From Galaxea fascicularis (Eukaryota > Cnidaria > Anthozoa > Scleractinia > Euphylliidae), in contig OX419346.1 in assembly GCA_948470475.1 (NCBI GenBank), positions 20,779,417-20,843,416 on the forward strand: a stretch of DNA of 64,000 bases, written 5' to 3'. The position numbers and the translations under genes are program-made. The notes beneath the pieces are model-generated. The model was not told where the DNA came from. It did not search any database and saw nothing but the letters and a program-made list of their open reading frames with translations. Below, one piece after another: positions 36,401 through 45,200 of the stretch. Positions within the stretch are counted from its first letter, which is position 1. Each line of letters opens with the position of its first letter.

Positions 36401-37206
36401 TGGTCACGTGAGCGAACACCCTCAATTTAACCACAATTGCTGGTAATCTCGCAATCTGATTGGCTAATTCGCCGTTGTCGATAAGAGTTCAGACAACGCT
36501 GCTCACGTCAACTTGTCACGCAGTACCTTTATCAGCTCTCGCGCGCTGAAATAAACATTTTCTTTGACGCTAATATTGTGGTAAAAAACAAATCGAGAGT
36601 GGTTTAGCGTTGTCTGTACTCTGTCGATAAGAGTACAGACAACGCTAAAGTACATTCGATTTGTATTCTTAAGGGCTATAACGCGAGCAGAACAGGCGAC
36701 CTGCCTAACGCGAGAAGATGCGAGAGAATCGCAAGAATCGCAGAGAAGTAAAATGAGGGAGCGTGATTTTTTCTGGTATAATACAGGAAAAATACTAAAA
36801 GGAAACAGTTTTCCAACCGATTTCTTAAGACTACCAGCTATTTCTTGCAAGTCACGAGTTCTCTTAAATGCCCAGCCTCTCCCTTTCTCTTAAGGATTTT
36901 GTCACTGAAAAGTGTGGACAATTTCTACACATGTTGCCTCGCTCTGAAACCCTTCTTTCATGCACCCATTTGTTTCTTTTTTTAGCCTTCTTACCAGCTT
37001 AATAAAACATTACGAGTCCATTAATGAGCATCTAATGAAGAACGTCAAACAGTAAGTTTACCAAACCGTTTTCTATCTGAACAGTGCTTTTTCTTTGACA
37101 GCTTTGAATTCAGCGATTAACAAGTAAAGATTGTAACGCATTTCATTTTGTCTTCAGATTGGAGGACACTGTGGGAGATGATTCTAATGCCGTGACACCG
37201 CCATGA
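16311..37206 (+). CDS. TBK1: TANK-binding kinase 1 / IKK-epsilon-type kinase, complete
   Basis: TBK1 is a serine/threonine kinase that phosphorylates IRF-type factors and autophagy receptors downstream of STING and other sensors. There are 25 coding exons: 16311-16403, 16696-16836, 19278-19407, 21319-21403, 21858-21948, 22298-22360, 22945-23039, 23399-23509, 24436-24553, 25316-25380, 26268-26397, 27450-27519, 28811-28869, 29453-29544, 29642-29743, 30500-30558, 30759-30835, 31183-31301, 31690-31766, 32525-32666, 33573-33669, 34112-34284, 34576-34647, 36986-37051 and 37158-37206. All are GT-AG and in phase, giving 791 residues (human 729). The kinase domain spans about 12-309 with GQGATGAV, Lys40, HRDLKPGN (Asp135), DFG (Asp157) and the activation segment [10 protein letters not shown], whose Ser172 aligns exactly with the human activating site. 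Exons 10-13 encode the ubiquitin-like domain, exons 14-22 the helical scaffold, and the last exons the C-terminal adaptor-binding coil. AATAAA is at 37567. Confidence 0.96.
17604..18250. mobile_element. TIR element with repeated ACTTTAACGTC motifs (TBK1 intron 2)
   Basis: The inverted ends contain TTTTTATAC and AGACGTTAAAG sequence at about 17604-17650 and about 18165-18250. Between and within them the palindrome-like words GACTTTAACG and ATGCATTTAACGTC recur in both orientations, together with several TATAAAAAC blocks. The central part (about 17800-18150) is unrelated and non-coding. It looks like a non-autonomous DNA transposon, but I could not define a target duplication. Confidence 0.5.
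18331..18508. mobile_element. Hairpin MITE, TAGGCCAT family (TBK1 intron 2)
   Basis: The left end AATAGGCCATTTCCGAGTTC and the right end, its reverse complement, enclose arms of about 70 bp and a short AT-rich centre. If the element is taken to start at TAGGCC, TTGAA flanks it on both sides as a 5-bp target duplication. The terminal TAGGCCAT is shared with the two elements at 26869 and 32131, which have a different interior. Confidence 0.75.
18710..19000. repeat. Direct duplication in TBK1 intron 2
   Basis: A block of about 130 bp beginning TTTTTCTAAAAAAAAAAAGT occurs at about 18712-18843 and again at about 18850-18991. It contains ATCCTTCAGCTCATTCCTGT, GGGTTATGGTT and CATAGCCAAGACATAGAAAT. 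The second copy has a few substitutions and a small insertion. This is a simple tandem duplication with no coding potential. Confidence 0.75.
20135..20305. mobile_element. Inverted-repeat element (TBK1 intron 3)
   Basis: CTTTCATAATGGCCGCC at about 20136 is matched in reverse complement by GGCCGCCATTATGAAAG ending at about 20304. An inner pair (TATTCTTTTGTAT and ACAAAAGAATA) follows the same symmetry. The element is about 170 bp, a small non-autonomous MITE. Confidence 0.55.
22536..22575. repeat. TCCAG pentanucleotide microsatellite (TBK1 intron 6)
   Basis: About seven consecutive TCCAG/TCCAA units. It is a simple repeat inside the intron between TBK1 exons 6 and 7. Confidence 0.8.
23623..23880. 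mobile_element. TIR element with repeated TCACG words (TBK1 intron 8)
   Basis: The terminal GGTGGTAAAGGG at 23624 is mirrored by CCCTTTACCACC ending at 23879. The interior is built from many variants of TTTCACGNNAAA and ATCACG, giving a quasi-repetitive non-coding body of about 240 bp. It is a likely MITE, with no target duplication established. Confidence 0.55.
24979..25083. mobile_element. 105-bp MITE with 9-bp target duplication (TBK1 intron 9)
   Basis: The terminal inverted repeats are TAACCTGCGATCAGGCTC on the left and GAGCCTGACCGCAGGTTA on the right, with one mismatch. AAGCAACCT lies directly outside on both sides (24970-24978 and 25084-25092), a clear 9-bp target duplication. That length is typical of Mutator-like elements. 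It is far too short to code for anything. Confidence 0.7.
26869..27021. mobile_element. Hairpin MITE, TAGGCCAT family, copy 1 (TBK1 intron 11)
   Basis: A near-perfect hairpin with arms of about 65 bp starts TAGGCCATATTCGTATTCTC and ends with the reverse complement. Arms include GATCTAGCATGAAGTGGAGG and CTCTTGCGGGG. A second copy, almost identical over the whole length, is at 32131-32285 in another intron of the same gene. The near identity suggests recent movement or conversion. Confidence 0.9.
27388..27449. repeat. (ATT)n microsatellite abutting TBK1 exon 12
   Basis: About 20 ATT units, interrupted once by ATC, run directly into the acceptor CAG of TBK1 exon 12, which starts at 27450. The repeat therefore takes the place of the usual polypyrimidine tract. 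Length changes here could affect splicing of the ubiquitin-like-domain exon. Confidence 0.9.
27838..28188. repeat. (GATTAT)n imperfect repeat (TBK1 intron 12)
   Basis: Roughly 350 bp of hexamer-like units (GATTAT, AATTAT, GATTGT, GGTTAT) form a higher-order block (GATTATGATTATAATTATGA) that recurs several times. It is non-coding, and one strand is almost free of cytosine. Confidence 0.85.
28955..29390. repeat. 106-bp family copies in TBK1 intron 13
   Basis: These are diverged units of the repeat seen in the XPOT intron at 6198-6650, sharing TCTGTGGATGAAATCCTAA, AAATGAAAGCTACTGAGCAG and TGGTGCTGTTTATTATG. The first units are interrupted near 29060-29110 by a fragment of the TCGTCACGCAAT hairpin family. 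It ends about 60 bp before TBK1 exon 14. Confidence 0.85.
29918..30200 (-). pseudogene. Non-LTR retrotransposon remnant (reverse-transcriptase zinc-binding region)
   Basis: On the minus strand a frame reads [16 protein letters not shown], then [12 protein letters not shown] and [12 protein letters not shown]. The pattern C-x2-C, E-x2-HLF-x2-C, FW-x3-WL is the zinc-binding segment (zf-RVT) that follows the reverse transcriptase in many LINE-type elements. Only this C-terminal piece remains. No reverse-transcriptase core is visible, and the frame stops after about 80 further residues. It lies in TBK1 intron 15, antisense to the gene, and is a dead fragment. Confidence 0.7.
32131..32285. mobile_element. 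Hairpin MITE, TAGGCCAT family, copy 2 (TBK1 intron 19)
   Basis: Nearly identical to the element at 26869-27021 (same arms, same loop TCTTTTCATATGTRAATGTA). It is followed immediately, at about 32286-32410, by a second imperfect inverted repeat containing AGACGAATNATTCGTCT and GATAAATACGGCC, probably a separate small element. Confidence 0.9.
32778..33065. repeat. 28-bp minisatellite (TBK1 intron 20)
   Basis: Tandem units of about 28 bp have the consensus CACCGGTTACATGTTTTCCC plus GCGCTTTG. There are about five good copies from 32778 to 32920 and diverged ones to about 33065. The unit lacks stops in several frames, which creates open frames of 70-150 codons rich in [13 protein letters not shown] repeats. 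These are artefacts. Confidence 0.88.
34850..36985. other. Repeat-bearing part of TBK1 intron 23
   Basis: This is the longest stretch of intron between TBK1 exons 23 and 24. It contains a poly-C tract (about 35037-35053), two TA microsatellites (about 36103-36122 and 36154-36177), and an inverted duplicated segment around GTCGATAAGAGTNCAGACAA (about 36477-36500 and 36605-36650). Several open frames of 60-115 codons are present but show no family similarity. I see no additional exon that would fit the TBK1 reading frame. Confidence 0.6.
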
Positions 37207-39292
37207 CACGTTCAGTCTTGTCATAGCCTCTCACCAAAAGCGCCTCCAAGCCAGTGACTGGCAATCAGTCCAGCCACAGGCCCACCATGTTGTTCAACAC
37301 CACAGGTTATCCAGGGGTAAGAGTCGAGCTCCTCAACGTCTCGCAAGAGCTTGATTCTCTGAACAGCATGGACAATGAAGAGCATTGTGCGATTGTACGT
37401 GCTCTGATCGGGGTCTGGTACTGAATCTGGTCATCCTGGCCTTTTCGAGTGGTTTTATTAATGAAGCTTCAGACCTAATTAAGTTAGCGTTGGATTCAAT
37501 GTTGTGTTTTTTGAACTTAAGATAATGTAGTTCATAAAAAACGTTTGACATCATTTAACCATTCAAAATAAAGGTGTGTGTTTTCAAGTTAAAACTGTAC
37601 GACCTCAAAAACAATACGACCTAAATGCATTATTTTGCAGTAATTGTCCACTAGAGCCCGGTTGTTCGAAAGCAGATTAACTTAATCAAGGATTAGCGAA
37701 AACTTTGTTGCAGTTTTTAACTTTTGGGTGAAAGTTTAATTTGCTTCTTTTTGATTTTCAAGATTGATTTCCTTTAATCTGAAGTTTTTTAGAATATCAG
37801 CGTTGAACTAAGTTTGTGGATAGAGAAAAAAACTCCTTAGTCAATTTCAAATCTTCGATTAGTGTTAATCGGCTTACGAACAACCAGGTCCTGATTTTTA
37901 ATTATACAAACATCAGATCCTTGAGGACTTTCAATTTCTCAAGTCTAGCACTGAATTTACTTGTCTTTGTTATTACGAGCTTCGCTTTATGAGACCGTCA
38001 GTGCTTCGCGCGTTCCACAACTGACAAGTTTGAACGTTCAAGTTAATTCGAGTTTAAGAAAAAAAAATTATCCATTCGACCCACTTGGGTGAATGCGACT
38101 TGGCTTTCCTAAGATGGTATTAAGTTTTCGTTTTCTAGTTTTCTTTGTTTACGGGCACCAGTGATAGGTTAAGTTTGGATAGAGTTGTGTAGACGTTTTG
38201 TTAGTTTTGAGAATTTACATAAACCAGGGGTCTTAATATGCAATTTAATATATGCACACCAAAACAATTTTTGTTGATTAAAAAACAGATTTAGAAAGTT
38301 GTTGATGAAAGAGAGCAAAATGTAAACTATAGACAATATAGTACACCAAAGGTTGATAAAGGTTCATTTGTAAATTGTTCAACTTTTCTTCAATAATTGC
38401 GCAATGAATATTAGGTGATAGCAAGTTGGTAGAATGTTCAACCTTTCTTTACAAGTTGCTCAACATTTAAATGTTGGCTGGCCGTCAGCCAATAGTCGTC
38501 TTTGTTTATCTGGGCTACTGTCGGCTTTCAGTAAGCCGACATTTTATGCTAAAAGCGACAATTTAACGTGCGTTGTCACACACATGACCATCAAACTAAG
38601 GTTTTATTTCTTTACTAGTTGACGTTTTGAAGCACTAGAAAAATTGGTATTCATACATACACAGGTTATGGTTTGATTAATTTGTAATATAATCACGTAG
38701 CAGGTATCGCTTTTTGAAAACTTTGAATGAAATATTATTTTCTAGTATACCGAAATACCGTAGTTATTTTATTATCCTTGGTAAGACTTTGTCCATTAAT
38801 TTGACAGATAAGGTTTATGCTTGTGTATAGTGTTAAAACGTTTCATAGCATATCATGATCTAATATTTTAATACGTGAACTGTAATTGCCACAATGCTGT
38901 TACTAGTGGCTACAAGTTACACGAGTTTGCAATTTGATTGCATATGTTAACTACACAATAGCAGCGATTGTAGAACGACTGAAGAATTAAAGGTGTTTTG
39001 TCTCTCGATGTCTTTTTCCTTATTGAAACTTCTAGAAAGCAAAATTCGTCTTCAACAAAGGAAACCAAACTTAAACACAAAGTATCCTCTTAAAAGTTGC
39101 CTCCTTTCTCAAAGCAGAAAAAAATGTACGTCTTTTTAAATACATCATTCGACCTTTCTTCAATAATTTAAATTCAGAGGTCCAGTACCGAAGAAAAAAC
39201 TTTGTCAAAGTCCTCCTCAGCCAATGCGTTGCTTCGAATCTCTCATTTATGCATAATTATGTGCATATGTACAGTCGGATACATTACAAAGT
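37207..39292. other. Convergent 3' flank between TBK1 and ACAD9
   Basis: It contains the TBK1 3' UTR with AATAAA at 37567-37572, then about 1.7 kb of AT-rich DNA in which I find no exon. A short hairpin (CAACATTTAAATGTTG) is at about 38461. The ACAD9 stop codon (minus) is at 39293-39295, so the two genes end tail to tail. Confidence 0.6.
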
Positions 39293-42200
39293 TCAAACAT
39301 TGAGGGTGTGTGGTGCAACACATCCTCCATTGTTAAATATGTCCGCTGCAATTTTCTTCAAATCGTCATCTCCATTCTTCTTGGATCCTAAAATAATACG
39401 AAAAAACAAAAGCATGAAATATTTTTTCATATGCTTAACTTGACTAAGGGTTGTATAAAAAAAAGTCAGCGACGCAATTTTTACTACCTGACTTGATTTC
39501 CTTGAAAAGTGCATTGTTCATGTTGTATTTATCTTTGCAAATTGTATTTGTAAGGAGAATCTGCAAGAAACAAACAACTCGCATGTTTTCATGATCTATA
39601 AACTGCTCTTGATTGGATATTATGCTTAAGGCTGGGATTTGTTTGGTTTGAGGACAATTCCAGATGATTGCTACATCTGAAGGAAAAAGAGGCTACAGGT
39701 AGCCTAAACTCGGGCCGATTGCCCAGAATGTCGTTCAAGTCGATCGTAATTCCATTTTACTTGCTCGCTACACGGAGTAAACACACTGAACATAGAGTGA
39801 CGTCAATCCCAGATTGTTGTCGCATTCTTAAGTAGAATAACCCATAGAGAGCCTATACTCGGGCCCTTTGCTTAGAATGTAGTTTAAGTCACGCGTAATT
39901 CCATTTGAAGGAAAAAGAAATTGCTCGCTAGGTGGCATAATTATACCTCTACCAACGATTACTTTCAGTTGACCTCTTAGCTCAGTCGGCCAACACCACC
40001 AAAGCTTACCATGCGTCAGAAATTCCCAACCAAGAAAGAAAAAAAAGAGACTTGTTCCTTGACTGGTGGCCTTACAGCCCGAGTAACAAGGCTCATAAAC
40101 GGTTGAGAAGTAAAAACTCCTCTTCTACAGTATTTGTAAGTTTATCAAGTGATTTATTCTTCACCTCGTGATTTGCGCTTGACAGTCCCTGGTTTATTGA
40201 CCGCGTGGCCCTGGAAATCACAGCAGTCATCGCAAAGAGGTTGATGCAGATATCTGCGACTCTCCTTAGCAGCATCTGCTCCTCAATAATGTTCTACAAC
40301 AGATAAATTTGCGGAAGCTAAGTCACCACAGTTGCTATTAAAACTAACAGTAGGTGGTTTTAGCAACGGCCACAAAAACGTCACAACATGCGGTTTGATG
40401 AGCAGAAACAACTGCTCTCCGTGTTCGTGCGTTAACGTTTGTCAACTAGCAGGAGGGTTAATTAATACTCCTAACCAGTGGTTATTCTTGGGAAAGAATA
40501 ATTATTGTTAGCTGGCGAGATCCAACAGTCTGGAATGAACCTAAAGGTCAGAACAAGAGGATACAGCTGCGTTGAAAAAAAGCAAAACCAATGTTGATTC
40601 GCTCTTGAGTGACCATTAAATTGGGTTCAGAAAAACTGCCAATTGTAACAGTAACAACAAGCTAAAAACAGTCGCCCTGCACGTGCGTTTTACATTTTGG
40701 TACATTTCGTTACCCTCCACTCCAAAATAACCACGTGAAATGATCAAATTCAGGGTTTTACGGAGAACATGAGCGCATGACAGTAAAGTTTTCGTTCTTT
40801 GCCTTCAGTCAACTAGGTAGCAATTTTAATGCTAAAAGTTACTGGATACTTTGCCGACATATGTGAAAACCTGGACATACGAGAAAACCACAAACGAGTT
40901 ATAACAGCCTGTTCTCGTCGTTGCTGCCGTCGCCGTTGGTTAAAATTATTGCCAACGAAACATTCTTCAGAACTGGTCGTCGCTCAGAGAATCAACTGTC
41001 TGCTCCTTTCAACGAAAGTTACCTTTCCGTATTTGGTGAGTAAGCTTTCAGTTGTTCTTCCAAAATCAGCTATGTTTTCTTCCAACTTTTTCACGCTATC
41101 CTGGAATAATTATAGACAGAATTTTAATATGTTAATTAAGATTTATCGCTTCACTGAATAGTAATGAAAACAACAGATACAATCAATACTTGTCATGTCT
41201 ATAAATGTACCTGTTTAGCGTATGATTTCTAATTTTAAATACACGACAAAAACATTACGATTTCTCGCAACGAAACAGGAAACTCAAATGTTAAAAATGT
41301 GTCAGATTTTGTTAAGTAACACTTTAAAACATCACCACTGAAAACTTCAAATTGACATCAGTCCAGTTCTGTTCAAAACTTACATCTACGCTTATTGTTT
41401 TAAAGCAGCTACCACTTTAAACTGACCTCGTTTGAAATGCGAACTATTCAAGACATTTTGTCGAATAATTGAGTTAGCGGGCTTCGACACAACAAAATCG
41501 TTTTACATCAGGTTTCACTAAAACTGCAGTGCTCAATACCCAATCAGAATTGCCCACAGACTATACTCACCGCCAACTGGGGATGTGCCACACTGGAAAT
41601 TCCTTGCAAGTTGCCTTTCAGTCCTAGGAAATACAGAAATCTCTTAGTAGCAAAGTCCATCATCAACTCCATGTTGGCAAAAGGATTCTTTAAATACCTG
41701 GCAAAGTACCAGTGTTCAGTTCTTTTACAGTTCTTTTTCATCATCATCATCACCATCCTCCTCCTCCTCTGCCCCTACCACCATCATCATCATCATCATC
41801 ATTATTATCTTTATGACCTTCACTATAAATTTTCCCAGAGTTGCCAAATTTTGCCACTATTTTCGTTTCTATCTTGTTCTCTCTGATTCCAAACCTTTTT
41901 TTTTGCCAAAAAAAAGGCATGCTGAGAAAACTATCACTGACTCAAAGGTAGCCACCGTTACTGTTTGCTATGGTTAAATAAACTGAAAACAGGAAAAATG
42001 TTTGGTACAAAGAACGTACTTTAACATTTCCTGAAGTTGTTTTCCAGCATGCTGCATTCCAGCCAAAGCTATGTACATTCTGAGAATTTCATTTGTGCCC
42101 TGACAAAACAACAACAAAATATGCCAAGCCACATGTATATATAAAACAACAAATATCAAATAACAGATTTAAAGAACATTAGGACAGCTAAAGATTCTGA

Positions 42201-45200
42201 GTATTCAATATATTAGTTCATGATAGACACCTAAACAATTAATTTTACCACTTTATTTAGCAACAATTAGAAGAACCATTTCAAAGGGACACTGTATGTG
42301 ATCATAAAAAATGGTTTATTATAATTACTATTTACCATGAATCACAAACCTCAAATATCAGTAGAATTCTGGAGTCTCTGAGAACCCTTTCATAAGGATA
42401 GTCCCTCATGTATCCAAGACCTAACATAAAAAAAAAACAATTCTGGTCAAGGTGCTTAAACCACACATGTAGCTGGTAATATAGGAAACTTAAGCTGTAC
42501 CTCCTAACACTTGTAAGGCATCATTGACTCCACTCCACAATCCCTCGGAACCATATATCTGCACAGCAATAATGCAAATGAAATAAGCGACACCTGAATA
42601 CCTCTCCTTGGGAGGTAAGAAATATTACACCAGTAGCTAACAAATTTAATATAAAAATTAATTTGTGACAAGTTTGCTGTACTATTTGATATTAATTTTG
42701 TATTGCTTTAAAAACAGCCAGAGGTAATTATTCATTCAGTTGAAAACAACGGTCGTCAAGTATTTAAGCAATGTCCAGTTTGTTGAGTTAGGGAAGGCAT
42801 AAGATTGTATTTGAATACCTCAGTATCTTACTTGGACACACCATCCTCCACAGGCTACAAGATACACCTAATTTGTTCCCCACACCCTGCCCAACCTGTG
42901 CACGAATCCACCTAAAGAAAATTGTCCAGTGGAACAGATTCAGACCAAGAAATAAAAGGGGGGAGGCACTCTTAACAATGTTTGGCCCTTTCACAGTTTT
43001 TTGGCACCGAGCATCCCTACAGGCCTCAGCTTTGGTCTAAAAATAAGGGGGGCCCTCCCCTAGATCTGCCACTGTTGTGCTTCAGTGTCAGGGGGTAATT
43101 GACTGCACCATAAACTTACTTTGCACATAGCAGCCTCCACAGATGCATCTTTCTCCCCACTATCCAGCATTCCAGTTGTCAAATATGACATGGATTCTAC
43201 TGTGTATTGCTTTAGGGTCATGCTAGCAAACTTCTCCTAGTAAAAAAGTAATTAATAAAACTCCTTCATGCACACCAAAATTTAAGACAGAAACTGAAGG
43301 GCTATATAATTTGCCTGACAGTTTGGTCTGAAAATCCAAATTTCTCTATATTTGACTCTACTTTTGATTGAATAATTAGTTTTTTTCCACAACATCCCCT
43401 TCAATTTAATTTCAATTTTTTCAATTACTGCCACACCCTTAATATTCAAACTGATCAGAAATCAAAACTAATATTGATTGATTCTTGGACTTCAAGTGTC
43501 AAATCATGTACTGTTGAAACTACCAACAAGGACCATAAGTAAAATATATTTCATACCTGGATCTGTCCAAATTCTGACAAATGCCTATTAAACTGCTTTC
43601 TGGTTGTAGCATGTTCTGAAGCATTAGCTGCAAAACCAAATAAATAGGTCAGTTAATTCTGAACACAAAACACACTTTAAAAACTTGCAGTACTGTTTGA
43701 CAGTTAAGTATCAATCAAGAAACCAGTTAACCGTTTCAAAAATACTAGAGACACCAGGAATGGCTGAGAAATCACATTACCTATTAATTTCCTCAGCCCC
43801 CCTCCAGCACCAGCCCCCACTCCAAACCTGCCACTATTTAAAATGTTCATGGCGACCTTGAACAAAGAGGAAAGCAAGAAACAATAATTAAAATTATTGA
43901 ATTTAATGTTATGCCAATTTCATTATCATGGCAAGTATGCTCAGTTTAATGAGTCCTAGCAGTGTACATTTACCAGTAATCAATGTAATCCTCTCAGATA
44001 AGGACGATAAACTGTAGGCCCCATCTCACAACTCTTCATAATTAATTCTGTGGGACGTTAAAGAACCACTAGGGGCATAACAAACCCTGGCTGTGACCAC
44101 CCCTAGGGTTACCCTTGGGTTGGTGCTTCACATAAGGATAACCTCATTGCTCCTTTCCCCCTTGGACAGAATTGTCCATGAAAAATCGGTATGAATATGA
44201 GTATGAGTAATATAGGCCATCACTTTACCTTGAAACCTCCTCCAACTGTTCCCAAGACATTCTCAATGGGAATCGGTGTGTTATCAAAGTGAATTTCACA
44301 GGCTGAAACCCAAATAATATGATTGACTGTATATTAATTGCTGCATGATACAAAAAAATAAACCTGTATGAAAACAACTACAATAACATTCAGACTACAA
44401 CAACTAATGATTAGAGAAACAGTTTTCTTGTTCATGTGAGAGTCAAGAGAGGTTTGAGACTTCACCAGACTAAACTAAACCCTTGGTGTAGAGAGTCCTC
44501 TTACAGCTCAAAAGGATTTACTAACTAAGGAAAATACAAGTAAAGAATACAATTTGATAAAATTACAAAATCACTTGAGATAATAATTTCTATTACTATT
44601 TGAGCCTCTGATTCCAAGTTTGTCCTCTGGTTTTCCACTTGTTACTCCTCCAAACTTTCTCTCCACAATAAATGCAGTTATCTTGTCTTGCCTTTCTCCC
44701 TGTATTTTAATGGTATTTGAATACAACACAACTGTCAATTTTATTTTGACCTTTGTAACCACGGAGTACCCACCACATTGCATTGCAACACACAGGGTAA
44801 CCAACATCAAAGAAAAGAGGAAGGAAAATAAAAATGTCGCCAAAGTGATAACTACCTTTTTTTCAAACAAAGCGAATAGACAATACTTTAGGTTGTTAAA
44901 GACAGCCATTTGCAGTCATTTAACAATTATTGGATGAGGTTGAGCATGATAGTGATAATTATCAAGGCCAAAGGCTGAGGCGGATAACACAAACTGAGGC
45001 CTTGATAATTATTGCTATCATGCGAAAACCGAATCCAATAATTGTTTCATTATGCATATTCCTGAGCTGCACTGGCGACTCCACCATAACAAAACTGATC
45101 AAACTGCTGGTTAGTGTATTAGTTGACGTCTGCATGCATAAAACTATTGTCTGTAGGTATGACGTCAATTCTTATACATATATAAAAACTATGGTCTGTA

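Noticed and set aside
39968..40040. tRNA-like segment with TAGCTCAGTCGG (A-box-like)
   Set aside because: No matching B box, acceptor stem or TΨC arm could be found. It is at most a decayed SINE head.
41544..41756. 70-codon minus-strand frame as a separate gene
   Set aside because: It contains ACAD9 exon 16 (41571-41697), and the ends are intron.
44571..44909. 112-codon minus-strand frame taken as a separate gene
   Set aside because: Only 44597-44699 is coding, as ACAD9 exon 8. The rest of the frame is intron read-through.
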